The translations under genes were made by a program, and so were the position numbers. This document shows, piece after piece, positions 1-11,372 of a stretch of DNA of 60,697 nucleotides. Source of the stretch: Candidatus Siliceabacter maunaloa (GTDB lineage Bacteria; Actinomycetota; Thermoleophilia; Solirubrobacterales; Solirubrobacteraceae); the NCBI GenBank assembly GCA_024330185.1, contig JANDLV010000021.1:1-60697 (forward strand), written 5' to 3'. Below the pieces are notes generated by a model, which searched no databases, was not told where the DNA came from, and saw only the letters and a program-made list of their open reading frames with translations. Each line of letters opens with the position of its first letter. Positions within the stretch are counted from its first letter, which is position 1.

Positions 1-216
1 CGCGCCAGAGCCGTCGAGCACCGTGATGACCACGAGCGCGCCGACCACCGCGCCGACCACGAAGCCCGTCTGCGCGACGAGGAAGAGCAGGCCCAGCCCG
101 ACGGCGACCAGCAGGCCGACGCGCCACGCCCAGGCGGCGGCGACCTGCACGCGGAGGGGGATCGCATCCCTCGGTGGGCGCCCCGTGGGCGCGAGCTCGG
201 GTGCCGAGGCGCTCAC
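1..216 (-). CDS. AI-2E family transporter, N-terminal part (runs off window)
   Basis: Only the first 72 codons are present; the gene continues past base 1. It reads from a GTG at 216, five bases after the selB stop, so it is the last visible member of the operon. The N-terminus has a short polar segment, then RVQVAAAWAWRVGLL and two hydrophobic stretches (about residues 28-48 and 52-67). This resembles the first transmembrane hairpin of AI-2E/PerM-type permeases, where an AAAWSWR-like segment precedes the first helix. Substrate cannot be inferred. An ATG at 224 is not usable because it hits a stop after three codons. Family assignment is moderate because only the N-terminus is visible. Confidence 0.55.
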   Translation of the reverse strand, partial: MSASAPELAPTGRPPRDAIPLRVQVAAAWAWRVGLLVAVGLGLLFLVAQTGFVVGAVVGALVVITVLDGSGA

Positions 217-220
217 AGTG

Positions 221-1870
221 TCATGAGCTTCCCGCCACCCCTTGCTCCGACACTCGTCGGCGCAGGACGCGGGTGTCGTCGGGCCGGCGCAGGGTGACGC
301 GGACGGCGTCCAGGTGCTCGAGGTGGGCCTGGGCGAACTTGCGCGTGGTCTGCAGCTCGTCGCGCAGGCGCGCGAGGGTCACGCAGCCCTCGGCCGCGAT
401 GAGCTCGCGCACGCGACGCTCGATCGCGGTCAGCGCGTCCGGATGGGCGTGCAGGTCGCGACCGATGCGTACCGTCCGCCCGGCGGCGCGCAGCTCGTCG
501 AGGTGCTGGGCGTCGTCGTCCAGCTCGGCGCGTGAGGGCGGCTCGTGGCCGGCGGCGCGCAGGCGCTCCTCGAGCGCGCGGGCGGGAGCGGAGAGGGGCG
601 CGGCGGGCTGCGGGCCGGTTCTCCCTCGCGCCGCGCCCTCCTGCTCTGCGCCGACGTCCGGGTCCTCGCCACGGGACAGGGCGGTGAGGCGGGCGGTGGC
701 CGCGCGGGAGGGGCCGTGCCTGCGCGCCCGGGGGTCGAGGACGACACCGCCGCCCAGGGTGTCGGGCGGCGCGATGCTGCGCAGCACGAGCCGGTCCCCG
801 CGCGCGGCTACGAGCGGGCGCTCCAGGCGAAGCTGGTACAGGCGCCCGCCCAGCGGCGCCAGCCGGGCGGCCGACTCGCGGGTCCCGTGATGGACCTGCA
901 CCCGCGCGGGGAGACCGCCCCGCCCACCCCGCCCGCCCGGGCCGTCCGGGCCTTCGTCGAGGTGCACGTCGAGCACGTGGGAGGGCGCCAGGCCCGCGCC
1001 GGCGCCGGCCACCACGTCGCCGCGGCCCACCGCGTCGCGCGCGACGCCGACCAGGTTGACGGCCACGCGCTGGCCGGCGGCGGCGCGCTGCACCGGCGCG
1101 TCGTGGACCTGCACGCCGCGCACCCGTGCACGCACCCGCGCACCGGAGTCCCGGGCCGAGGCGGGCAACAGCTCTACCTCGTCGCCGCGCCCGACGCTGC
1201 CGCGCCACAGCGTCCCCGTCACCACCGTTCCGGCCCCCTTGATGGTGAAGGAGCGGTCGACGTGGAGCACGGGCGCACCGCCGTCCAGGAGCGCCGCGCG
1301 GCCGGTCAGTCGGGCGGCGCAGCGGTCCAGGGCGCCGCGCAGCGCGTCAAGGCCCGTGCCCGCGCGTGCGCTGACCGCGACGATCTCGGCGCCCGGCAGG
1401 AGCTCCGCCGCCTGCTCGCTCGCAGACGCGACGTCCGCTCCGTCGCGCAGGTCGGCCTTGGTGATGGCCACGACGCCGTCACGCACGCCGAGCCCGGCGA
1501 GGACCGCCGCGTGCTCCCAGGTCTGGGGCATCACCCCGTCGTCGGTGGCCACGCACATCAGGAAGAGGTCGATCCCCGTCGCCCCGGCGACCATGGTGCG
1601 CACGAAGCGCTCGTGCCCGGGCACGTCGACAACCGAAAGCGCCCGGCCCGAGGGCAGGTCGAGCCGCGCGTAGCCCAGCTCGATGGAGATGCCGCGCCGG
1701 CGCTCCTCGGCCAGGCGGTCGGTGTCCACGCCGGTGAGCGCGCCGATGAGCGCCGACTTCCCGTGGTCGATGTGGCCGGCGGTGCCCAGCGTCAGTGGCG
1801 GCGCGGCCGGCTGCTCGCCGGGCGCGGGGGCGCCGCGCGGCGCGGCCGGCGGCGCCTCCCGCCCGCTCAT
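221..1870 (-). CDS. selB: Selenocysteine-specific translation elongation factor SelB
   Basis: This GTPase delivers selenocysteyl-tRNA(Sec) to UGA codons that carry a downstream SECIS element. The 549-residue product has G1 GHIDHGKS at 32-39, the SelB-type switch RGISIELGYA near 59-68, G3 DVPGHE at 82-87 and G4 TKAD at 137-140. EF-Tu-like domains 2 and 3 follow. A C-terminal winged-helix segment near 480-540 ends in a TTRKFAQAHLEHLD motif, as expected for the SECIS-binding part. At 549 residues it is shorter than typical SelB (about 600 or more), so the winged-helix array is probably reduced. A proline/alanine-rich leader of about 25 residues precedes the G domain. Its ATG overlaps the selA stop as ATGA. 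Confidence 0.95.
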   Translation of the reverse strand: MSGREAPPAAPRGAPAPGEQPAAPPLTLGTAGHIDHGKSALIGALTGVDTDRLAEERRRGISIELGYARLDLPSGRALSVVDVPGHERFVRTMVAGATGIDLFLMCVATDDGVMPQTWEHAAVLAGLGVRDGVVAITKADLRDGADVASASEQAAELLPGAEIVAVSARAGTGLDALRGALDRCAARLTGRAALLDGGAPVLHVDRSFTIKGAGTVVTGTLWRGSVGRGDEVELLPASARDSGARVRARVRGVQVHDAPVQRAAAGQRVAVNLVGVARDAVGRGDVVAGAGAGLAPSHVLDVHLDEGPDGPGGRGGRGGLPARVQVHHGTRESAARLAPLGGRLYQLRLERPLVAARGDRLVLRSIAPPDTLGGGVVLDPRARRHGPSRAATARLTALSRGEDPDVGAEQEGAARGRTGPQPAAPLSAPARALEERLRAAGHEPPSRAELDDDAQHLDELRAAGRTVRIGRDLHAHPDALTAIERRVRELIAAEGCVTLARLRDELQTTRKFAQAHLEHLDAVRVTLRRPDDTRVLRRRVSEQGVAGSS

Positions 1871-3165
1871 CCCAGCGCGGCGCGCGCGGCGGCGGCCGTG
1901 GGCCCGACCTCGTCGTCGGCGATCGTGCGCGGGTCCAGCAGCACGCGGCCGGCGGCGATGCGCGCGAGCACGGGCGGGTCGCCCGTGCGCAGGGCGGCGG
2001 CGAGGGCGTCGGCGCCCTGCGGCCCCGGTTCGAGCGCCACCACCGGGCCGGCGAGCTCGTGCATCGGCAGCGAGCCGCCGCCGACCCGTCCGCTGCCCGC
2101 CACGACGCTCGCTGCGCGACCGATCCCCTCGACGAGCCCACGCGCCCGGCGCGCGAGCTCCTCCTGCGTTGCGGCGAGCATGGCCAGCACCGGCACCTCG
2201 CGCCGGGCGAGCTCCGGGTCGCGATAGAGCCCCAGGGTGGCTTCCAGCGCCGCCAGCGACAGCTTGTCGATGCGCAGCGCACGGGCCAGCGGATGGCGCC
2301 GCGCACGCTCGACCGCGTCACGGGTGCCGACGATCACCCCGGCCTGGGGGCCACCGAGCAGCTTGTCGGCGCTGAAGAGCACCAGCGCGGCGCCGGCGCG
2401 CACGGAGCGGCGCACCGCGGGCTCCTCCTCCAGCCCGGGCAGGAGGGCGTCGTCGAGCCAGCCCGAGCCGACGTCGTCGATGATGGGCACGCCCAGCCCG
2501 CAGAGCTCCTCGACCGACGGCTCGGTCACGAACCCCTCCAGACGGAAGTTGGAGCGGTGCGCGCGCAGCACCGCGCCGGTGCGCTGCGTGAGGGCGCCGC
2601 AGTAGTCGTCGAGGCGGGTGCGGTTGGTGGTGCCCACCTCGACGAGCGTGGAGCCCGACTGCGCGACGACGTCGGGCATGCGAAACGAGCCGCCGATCTC
2701 GATGAGCTGACCGCGGGAGACCACGACCTCGCGCCCCGGCCCGCCCAGCGCGGCGGCGGCCAGGAGCGTGGCTGCCGCGCAGTTGTTGACCACCATGCCC
2801 GCCTGCGCCCCGGTCAGCTCGCACAGGAGGCCCTCTACGTGCGCGTGGCGCGAGCCGCGCCGTCCGGTGGCCAGGTCCAGCTCGAGGTTCGCGTAGCCGG
2901 TGGCCGCGGCGTCGGCCGCCGCGCGCGCCGCGGCGGGCAGCGGCGCGCGGCCGAGGTTGGTGTGCACGATCACGCCGGTCGCGTTGACGACGCGGCGCAG
3001 CGACGGCGTGAGCAGCGCGCGGGCGCGGGCGAGGAGGTCGGCCTGCGCCGGCCCGCCTTCCAGCAGCTCGGTCCGTCGCTGCGCCAGAACCTCCCGGGCG
3101 AGGATCGTGGCCAGCCGGTCGACGGAGGGGAGGGCGCGCAGGGCCGCGGCGCCGGTGTCGCTCAC
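1867..3165 (-). CDS. selA: L-seryl-tRNA(Sec) selenium transferase SelA
   Basis: This PLP enzyme converts seryl-tRNA(Sec) to selenocysteyl-tRNA(Sec) using selenophosphate. The product carries the family core VNATGVIVHTNLGRAPL and the PLP lysine in LFSADKLLGGPQAG (Lys268 with the start chosen here), followed by the usual C-terminal domain. I place the start at the GTG at 3165 because it overlaps the moaDE stop as GTGA, like most junctions in this operon, and gives an N-terminus running into ALPSVDRLATIL. An ATG at 3189 would add eight residues inside moaDE. The product is 432 residues, a normal SelA size. Together with selB it shows that the organism encodes the selenocysteine pathway. selC and selD are not in this window. 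Confidence 0.95.
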   Translation of the reverse strand: MSDTGAAALRALPSVDRLATILAREVLAQRRTELLEGGPAQADLLARARALLTPSLRRVVNATGVIVHTNLGRAPLPAAARAAADAAATGYANLELDLATGRRGSRHAHVEGLLCELTGAQAGMVVNNCAAATLLAAAALGGPGREVVVSRGQLIEIGGSFRMPDVVAQSGSTLVEVGTTNRTRLDDYCGALTQRTGAVLRAHRSNFRLEGFVTEPSVEELCGLGVPIIDDVGSGWLDDALLPGLEEEPAVRRSVRAGAALVLFSADKLLGGPQAGVIVGTRDAVERARRHPLARALRIDKLSLAALEATLGLYRDPELARREVPVLAMLAATQEELARRARGLVEGIGRAASVVAGSGRVGGGSLPMHELAGPVVALEPGPQGADALAAALRTGDPPVLARIAAGRVLLDPRTIADDEVGPTAAAARAALG

Positions 3166-3809
3166 GCGGGCCTGGCGCCCTGCACCCACTCGCCCTCCTC
3201 GCGCTTCCAGACGGGCGCGGTGGCCTTGAGCTCGTCGATGATCTCGCGCGCGCCCGCGAAGGCCTCGCCCCGGTGCGGTGCGCTGACCGCGACGGCCACC
3301 GAGGGCTCGCTGAGGTCCACCCGGCCGACGCGGTGCTCGGCCGCCGCTGCGCAGAGCCCGTGGCGCTCCACCGCCGCGTCGACGATCGCGCGCATGCGCT
3401 CCAGGGCCATGTCCTCGTAGGCCTCGTAGTCGAGGTGATCGACCTCGCGGGTCACGCCGGTGAACGTCACCACGGCACCCGCGCGCGCGTCGCCTACCCG
3501 GTCGGCCAGCGCGCCCGGGTCGAGCGGTTCACCGGTGACGCGCACCCACGGCGGCGCGCCTCCCGACACGGGCGGAATGAGCGCGATCTCGTCCCCGGGG
3601 TGCAGCTCGGTGTCCTGTGGCGCGTACTCGCGGTTGACGGCCAGCACGACCGGCAGCCCGGCGGCGAGGTCATCGAGGACGACGAGCGCGTCGCTGACCA
3701 GCGCGCCGTCGGGAAGCTCGAGCTCCAGCTCGCGCGCGCCCGCACGCTCGCGCAGCTGGGCGAAGAGGCGGACGCTGACCTTCACTCGCCCGAGGCTAGT
3801 GGTCGTCAC
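3162..3809 (-). CDS. Fused molybdopterin synthase MoaD-MoaE
   Basis: One 215-residue chain contains both subunits of molybdopterin synthase, which turns cyclic pyranopterin monophosphate into molybdopterin. Residues about 10-84 are MoaD-like (ubiquitin fold, VRLFAQLRERAG to LIPPVSGG). Residues about 87-210 are MoaE-like, with the catalytic-lysine region KATAPVWKREE (Lys195, Lys202). The MoaD di-glycine (83-84) is normally a free C-terminus that is adenylated and thiocarboxylated; here it is internal and followed by APPWVR. Mycobacterial MoaX is a known fusion that is processed after translation, and a similar cleavage would be needed here (inference). It lies six bases after the VWA gene and overlaps selA, suggesting co-supply of molybdopterin and selenium enzymes. 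Confidence 0.9.
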   Translation of the reverse strand: MTTTSLGRVKVSVRLFAQLRERAGARELELELPDGALVSDALVVLDDLAAGLPVVLAVNREYAPQDTELHPGDEIALIPPVSGGAPPWVRVTGEPLDPGALADRVGDARAGAVVTFTGVTREVDHLDYEAYEDMALERMRAIVDAAVERHGLCAAAAEHRVGRVDLSEPSVAVAVSAPHRGEAFAGAREIIDELKATAPVWKREEGEWVQGARPA

Positions 3810-3815
3810 CGGACA

Positions 3816-4787
3816 TCAGGGGAAGCGCCCGAACCACAGCAGCGACAGCGCGCCGCCGGCCAGGAGCAGCACGGCGCCGCCCGCGGCGAACCCGGCGGTG
3901 ACCTCCCGCTCCTCCTCCTCGGTGCCGATCCGGCTGCCCAGGCTCTCGTAGACGGTGCGCAGGCGCTGCGCGTCCAGCGCCTCGAAGCTCTGGCCGCCGG
4001 TGATCTGGGCGATCTGGCGCAGGGTCTCGCGATCGGGCGGCACGGGAATGGTGAGCGGGACGATCTGTCCGGGGGGCGTCTGGGTGACGGTGCCCGCGTC
4101 GGTGCCCAGTGCGACCGTGAACACGGGCACGTCCAGCTCACGGGCCTCGCGCGCGGCCTGCAGCGGCTCTGTCGCGCCCAGGGTGCTCTCGCCGTCGGAC
4201 AGGAGCACGATCACCGCGGGCGGGTCCTCGCTGTCCTGCGGCGTGGCGGCGACCTCGGCGAGCGCGTCGACGGCCGTCGCCAGCCCGTCGCCCATCGCGG
4301 TGCCGCCCTCGGCATCCAGGCGCTCGATGCCCTCTTCGACGGCCAGGCGGTCCTCGGTGGGCGGGACACGCACCGCGGCGGTCTGGCTGAAGGAGACCAG
4401 GCCCAGGTTGAACTCCTCGGGAAGCTCCCGGGAGAAGGTCAGCGCCGCCTCCTGCGCGGCGCGCAGGCGCGTGGGCGCGACGTCCTCGGCCAGCATGGAG
4501 CCGGACACGTCGGTGACCAGCATCACGCTCGCGGTCTCCTTGGGCACGGCGACGACGGCCTGCGGGCGGGCCAGCGCCACGGCCAGGGCGCCCAGGGCGG
4601 CGCAGAAGAGCACGGGCGGCACGTGGCGGCGCCACTGGGGCGTCTCGTGCACGACGTTGGCCAGCAGGTCGAGGTTGGTGAAGCGCGCGGCGTAGCGCGG
4701 CCGCGCCCGCTGGACGAGCACGTAGCCGGCCGCCATCAGGGGGACGACGAGGAGCGCCACGAGGGCCACGGGCCACTCGAAGCTCAT
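3816..4787 (-). CDS. VWA-domain membrane protein (BatA-like)
   Basis: The 323-residue protein starts MSFEWPVALVALLVVP, giving a first membrane helix near 5-25 and a second near 58-78. A von Willebrand A domain follows, with the metal site DVSGS at 93-97 and later SDGES. A final helix lies near the C-terminus before a short FGRFP tail. This is the BatA/aerotolerance architecture that travels with MoxR and DUF58 proteins. Such operons are thought to support metal-dependent assembly of envelope or periplasmic complexes. The start at 4787 gives an ATGA overlap with the DUF58 gene; the frame is open further upstream, but that part is arginine/alanine-rich shadow sequence. Confidence 0.85.
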   Translation of the reverse strand: MSFEWPVALVALLVVPLMAAGYVLVQRARPRYAARFTNLDLLANVVHETPQWRRHVPPVLFCAALGALAVALARPQAVVAVPKETASVMLVTDVSGSMLAEDVAPTRLRAAQEAALTFSRELPEEFNLGLVSFSQTAAVRVPPTEDRLAVEEGIERLDAEGGTAMGDGLATAVDALAEVAATPQDSEDPPAVIVLLSDGESTLGATEPLQAAREARELDVPVFTVALGTDAGTVTQTPPGQIVPLTIPVPPDRETLRQIAQITGGQSFEALDAQRLRTVYESLGSRIGTEEEEREVTAGFAAGGAVLLLAGGALSLLWFGRFP

Positions 4788-5889
4788 GTCACGTCGCCCC
4801 AGGTCGCCGGTTGCGAGGACCGCAGGCCATGCCCGCCCCTCCCGGGCGGTCGCCGGGCGGCGCGCGGCGCCGACGAGGCCTGTCCGCGTGCGGGCAGCGG
4901 CCGCCGCCCGAGGAACGTGGCCAGCGGGCGCAGCCACTTGCCCCGGGTGCTCACCAGGAGGTGGTCGGCGCTCGTGTCGCGGATCGTTCCCGCCAGCGCG
5001 GCGCGCTCCCGCGCGGCGGCACGGGCGAAGCGCTCGCGCAGCGCGCGGCTGGAGGTGTCCACGCGCAGCGTCCGCCCGCTCTCGGGGTCGACGAAGTCCA
5101 CGGCGCCCACCGCGGGCAGCTCCTGCTCGCGCGGGTCGCGCACCTCGACGGCCAGCACGGCGTGGCGCGCGGCCAGGCGCTTGAGGGCGTCGGCCCAGCC
5201 GGGAACGACGCCTCCACCCGTCCCGCCCGCAGCGCCGCCCTCCGGGCCCTCGCGGAAGTCCGACACCACGACGATGAGCCCCGGCCGCCGCGCCAGGGCG
5301 CCGATGCGACGCAGCCCGAGCGCGAGCGACACCCCGGCGCTGCCGTCGGCCTCGGGCTCGCGGCGGGCCAGGGCGAGAGCGGCCAGCAGACCGCCACGGC
5401 CCTGGCGGGGAGGGCGCACGCCGGCGTCGGCCACGCCGACGGTCATCACCCCCAGGCGGTTGCCCCGCCGCGTGGCCAGGTGGCCCACGGCCAGCGCGAT
5501 GCCCTCGGCCACGTCGGCCTTGCGCCGGTCGGCGGTGCCGAAGCGCATCGAGGCCGAGCCGTCCACGGCCAACCAGGTGGTGAGCGCGCGCTCGGCCACA
5601 TGCACCGCCACGTGCGGCTGGCCGGTGCGAGCGGTGGCCGAAGGCTCCAGGTGGCGTACGTCGTCGCCGATCTCGTAGGGGCGGACCATGGCCAGCTCGG
5701 TCCCCGCGCCCACGGCCGGCGAGCGGCGCTCACCGGGCCACAGGTCCTCCACCCGGGTCCCCACGGCGAGATCCAGCGAGCGCAGGGTGGCCAGGGACAC
5801 GTGTCCCGGCCCGGGCGCGTGCGGGGGCCGGGATGGGCGGCCCCTGTCCTGCGCCGCACCGCCCCCCCGCGATCGCAGGGGTACCACGG

Positions 5890-5893
<4 letters not shown>
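4784..5893 (-). CDS. DUF58 domain-containing protein
   Basis: The 369-residue protein has the DUF58 signature: GTELAMVRPYEIGDDVRHLEPSAT-like sequence near 64-86 (R-P-Y-x-x-G-D-D-x-R), then a VWA-like part with VDGSASM near 110-116 and VVVSDFREG near 215-222. DUF58 proteins are the usual partners of MoxR ATPases and VWA proteins. It lacks the N-terminal membrane helices seen in many DUF58 proteins, so it is probably cytoplasmic. The last 40 residues are arginine/glycine/proline-rich and probably disordered. ATGA overlaps join it to moxR upstream and to the VWA gene downstream. Confidence 0.85.
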
Positions 5894-6932
<1,039 letters not shown>

Positions 6933-6936
<4 letters not shown>

Positions 6937-8090
6937 CCCGCCTCTTCGGGCCGGTCGCCCAGCTCCACGGTCAGGGACTCCTCCTCGCCGTCGCGCTCGA
7001 CCACGATCTCGATCCGGTCACCCGGGCGCTTCGCGGTCACCAGGGTGCTGACGTCGGCCGACTCGCCGACCTCCTCGCCGTCGACGGACACGATCCGGTC
7101 GCCCGCCTCGATGCCGCCCTCCTGCGCGGGGTCGCCGGGGCGAACGTCGGCCACCAGGGCGCCACCCTGGGGAGCGTCGGAGGTCGAGACGCCCAGGTAG
7201 GCGCGCTCGACCACCGTGCCCTCGCGCAGGTCCGGGATGACGTCCTTGGCCATGTCGACCGGGATCGCGAAGCCCACGCCCGAGTTGGACTGCGTGTCGG
7301 TGGCGATCTGGGCGTTGATGCCGATCACGCGACCGCTCGCGTCGAGCAGCGGGCCGCCCGAGTTGCCGGGGTTGATGGCCGCGTCGGTCTGCAGCGCGCC
7401 GTCGATGGTGAAGCCGTTGGGCGCGCGGATCGGCCGGTCCAGCGCCGAGATGACCCCGGTGGTCAACGAGCCGGTCAGCCCGAAGGGCGAGCCGATGGCG
7501 ATGGCCGGGTTGCCCACCTCGGCGTCCTCGGAGGAGCCCAGCTCGAGCGGGTCGAGCTTCTCGTCGAGGTCATCGGGGTTGACCTTCAGGACCGCCAGGT
7601 CGCTGCCCGGGTCGGTGCCCATGACCTGGGCGGGAGCGAGTCCCTCCGCGTCGCCGACGCGCACCTGCACCTCCCTGGCGTCCGCCACGACGTGCTGGTT
7701 GGTGAGGATGAACCCCTCGTCGTCGAGCACGAAGCCCGAGCCCGAGCCCTGGGGTTCGGGGGGCTCCACCCGGGGTTCCCCGCCCGGGCCCGGGAGCAGG
7801 TCCTCGGGCCCGCCTCCGGGCGGCTCGGTGGGATCCGGCTGCGAGCCGACCTGCACGTAGACCACCCCGTTGCGCACGCGTTCGAAGAGGTCGCTCACGT
7901 CGGTGACGTTGCGCGCCGGAGCGCCGCTCGACGCGGTGCCCTCGCCGTCGTCGGAGTCGCTGCCGGTGGCGGCGTCGGCCCCACCGCCGTTGAAGGCGCC
8001 GCCCAGCCCCAGCCCGATCACCACGAGAGCGACCACACCGGCGCCCAGTAGCGCGGACACGAAGCTGCTGAAACGGCCATTGCTTTCCAT
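6933..8090 (-). CDS. HtrA/DegP-like membrane-anchored serine protease with PDZ domain
   Basis: The 385-residue protein is a trypsin-fold envelope quality-control protease. It starts MESNGRFSSFVSALL with one membrane helix at about 12-32, then a Gly/Asp/Pro-rich linker. The catalytic triad is His133 (LTNQHVV), Asp164 (GSDLAVLKV) and Ser244 (NPGNSGGPLL). A single PDZ domain covers about 295-380. The linker and the region before the protease are rich in Pro-Gly-Gly-Glu, typical of actinobacterial HtrA exported by an anchor. An in-frame upstream ATG at 8192 would add an unlikely proline-rich leader. It is the first gene of the eight-gene minus-strand operon and is divergent from the mutase gene. 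Confidence 0.92.
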
Positions 8091-8221
8091 GACGCCACAG
8101 TCAAGGGGATCAGGCTCAACGGGTGCTAAGGGCGGGGAGGGGACGCGCGCTTCACCCCCGGACGGCGGATGCGTCCGTCTGAGAGCCGTCATGACCCCTT
8201 TCTCCGTGACAACATGCCGCC

Positions 8222-9838
<1,617 letters not shown>

Positions 9839-9869
9839 TCCGTCCGCACCACGGCGTACCTTCGCGGTC

Positions 9870-10159
9870 GTGCGAGTCGGACGCAACGATCCCTGCCCGT
9901 GGGAGCGAGCGCAAGCACAAGCGCTGCTGTCTGACCGCCATGGAGCACGCGCGGCACGAGCTGCCGGCCCTCGAGCGAGTGGTTGGACGATGCAAACCTC
10001 GGCGCTTCCGCGCTGGATGCGACGCCCGGCCTGCATCGCCACCGCGACCCCGACCCCGACGAGCCCGGCGTGCTCGAGGCACTGGCGGGACGCGGCGGCC
10101 TCGAGCTTCACCTGAGAAGCTCGAGGCCGGGTAGTACTCGAAGTCGCTGTCGACGGTGA
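9870..10159 (+). pseudogene. SEC-C motif protein, broken by two frameshifts
   Basis: The frame opens with VRVGRNDPCP and then loses one base. In the next frame the rest of a SEC-C zinc motif follows (GSERKHKRCCL), which should have read CPCGS. A second shift after LERVV moves to a frame with natural composition (SSEWLDDANLGASALDATPG) ending at a TGA at 10157-10159. SEC-C motifs bind zinc and occur at the SecA C-terminus and in many small proteins. The residue pattern across three frames is much better than any one frame, so I read it as a decayed gene rather than noise. Confidence 0.55.
10096..10129. terminator. Strong hairpin between convergent gene relics
   Basis: GGCCTCGAGCTT at 10097-10108 is exactly complementary to AAGCTCGAGGCC at 10117-10128. 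Flanking and inner C-G pairs extend the stem to about 14 bp, with a 6-base loop. No T-tract follows. It sits between the SEC-C relic (plus) and the PIN relic (minus), where a bidirectional terminator would be expected. Confidence 0.5.
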
Positions 10160-10214
10160 CCAGCGCGACGTCGTAGAGGAGCGCGGTGGCCGTGATCCAC
10201 GTCCTGGCTGACCC
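10110..10214 (-). pseudogene. PIN-domain toxin remnant (C-terminal end only)
   Basis: On the minus strand the sequence reads TWITATALLYDVALVTVDSD followed by FEYYPASSFSG. This matches the last helix-strand part of VapC/FitB-type PIN toxins (D/T-xWIAATAL...LVTxDxDF...PGL). The frame begins just after a TAA at about 10215-10217 and has no start or N-terminal catalytic Asp. It is the last third of a gene whose front is gone, overlapped by the promoter of the HEPN gene. Confidence 0.5.
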
Positions 10215-10215
10215 T

Positions 10216-10227
10216 TACGATCCCTCT
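10216..10227 (+). promoter_or_regulatory. Leaderless -10 element for the HEPN/MNT pair
   Basis: TACGAT at 10216-10221 is followed by six bases and then GTG at 10228. The same TANNNT-N6-start spacing recurs at many genes in this window, which decides the start at 10228 over the GTG at 10186. Confidence 0.5.
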
Positions 10228-10602
10228 GTGTCTCCAAGGGCCAAGCACGAGCTCGCTCGCGAACACCTTGATCGCGGTCTGGCGGGCGTCTCAGCCAACG
10301 ACCCGACCGAAGCAGTCGCATGGCTGTTCCTATCCCTGGAAGCGGCGATCGTGTCGGTCGCCGAGAGGCACGGGATGGACACCAAGCGGCAGCACTGGAG
10401 GAAGGCTGAGGTAGCCGAGAAGCTCCATGCGAGCGGGGTGTTGTCGCATGACTTCTCGGACACTTTGCGCCTGCTCAACGAGGCGAGAAAGGTCGCGACG
10501 TATGAGGGAGAAGAGCCCGATCTGGAGGGGCAGTCCCTCGAGGACATCGCCGCCTATGTGGAGACCGCGGTCGAGTTGGCCGAGCAGGAGGCCGCTTCGT
10601 GA
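10228..10602 (+). CDS. HEPN-like helical protein, probable partner of a MNT nucleotidyltransferase
   Basis: The 124-residue all-helical protein has a long conserved helix pair (AVAWLFLSLEAAIVSVAERHG, then KAEVAEKLH) and a terminal motif NEARKVATYEG. In HEPN toxins the catalytic motif is Rx4-6H; here the equivalent reads R-K-V-A-T-Y, with Tyr instead of His, so ribonuclease activity is uncertain. It ends in a GTGA overlap with the downstream nucleotidyltransferase gene, the usual arrangement of HEPN/MNT toxin-antitoxin pairs. The GTG at 10186 is an alternative start but overlaps the PIN relic. Confidence 0.6.
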   Translation: MSPRAKHELAREHLDRGLAGVSANDPTEAVAWLFLSLEAAIVSVAERHGMDTKRQHWRKAEVAEKLHASGVLSHDFSDTLRLLNEARKVATYEGEEPDLEGQSLEDIAAYVETAVELAEQEAAS

Positions 10603-11372
10603 CCACTGCGGCACCGCTGGATCACCGCGCCCTCAGCGCCGAGGCGTGGGAGAGGCGCCTCAGGGCTGACGGTGAGCTGGTCGAGCATCTGGTGCCTGAC
10701 GCGCTCCGAGATCTGCACGGATTGGTGGTGGCACGGGCGAAGCAGGTTGGCGCGCGGGCGCTGATCTTGTCGGGTTCAACCGCTCGAGGATGTCGAACGG
10801 GGATCAGCGACCTCGATTACCACCTTGTGGGCAACAAGATCGTGACTCGGGATCTGCCAGCCGAACTGGATATGCACGTTCTGTCGCCAGAGGAGGTCAA
10901 GACGGCCATCCTCGATGGGGACGACTTCATCCAATGGTCGCTGCGATTCGGACGGATCGTCTTCGACGACGGCGCCCTGTTCAAAGCCATTCGGCTGATG
11001 GCCGAACGTCGGCCATGGCCCGACGTCGAGCGAAAGAGAGACCACGCCGCGAAGTCGCTAGATCTCGCTCGCCGGGTTGTGGAGAGCGGAGACCAGGACG
11101 GCGCACTCGTTCAGGTCAGGACCGGGCTCTCGCTGGCCGCGCGCGCCTACCTCCTCTCGAACAGCGAGTTCCCGATGAGCAGAGCCGAGCTTCCCGGTCA
11201 GCTTGTCGCGGCTGGCGAGACGGAGGCGGCGGGGGCCTTGCAGGCCTGCATTCAGGGGGATCCGCCACTGGCAATCCTTGGCGACGCCGTCGTCAAAGGC
11301 GCCAACTTGGTCGCCAGGGCTCGTGAGTACCGCTTTGGCGCGAAAGCGGCAGCGGCGCTAGGCTCTCCCTAG
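10599..11372 (+). CDS. MNT-type nucleotidyltransferase with C-terminal helical domain
   Basis: The 257-residue protein has the Pol-beta minimal nucleotidyltransferase signature GS-x10-DxD (GSTARG...SDLDYH, about residues 55-69) and a third acidic position in ELDMHVLSPEEV. After it comes a helical region of about 120 residues resembling a HEPN-like or substrate-binding bundle. MNT antitoxins AMPylate their HEPN partners on tyrosine; the Tyr in the partner's motif region could be a target (inference). The gene overlaps the HEPN gene by 4 bases. Its stop codon at 11370-11372 lies inside the acceptor stem of the tRNA-like relic, so the gene appears joined to that relic. Confidence 0.7.
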   Translation: MTTAAPLDHRALSAEAWERRLRADGELVEHLVPDALRDLHGLVVARAKQVGARALILSGSTARGCRTGISDLDYHLVGNKIVTRDLPAELDMHVLSPEEVKTAILDGDDFIQWSLRFGRIVFDDGALFKAIRLMAERRPWPDVERKRDHAAKSLDLARRVVESGDQDGALVQVRTGLSLAARAYLLSNSEFPMSRAELPGQLVAAGETEAAGALQACIQGDPPLAILGDAVVKGANLVARAREYRFGAKAAAALGSP

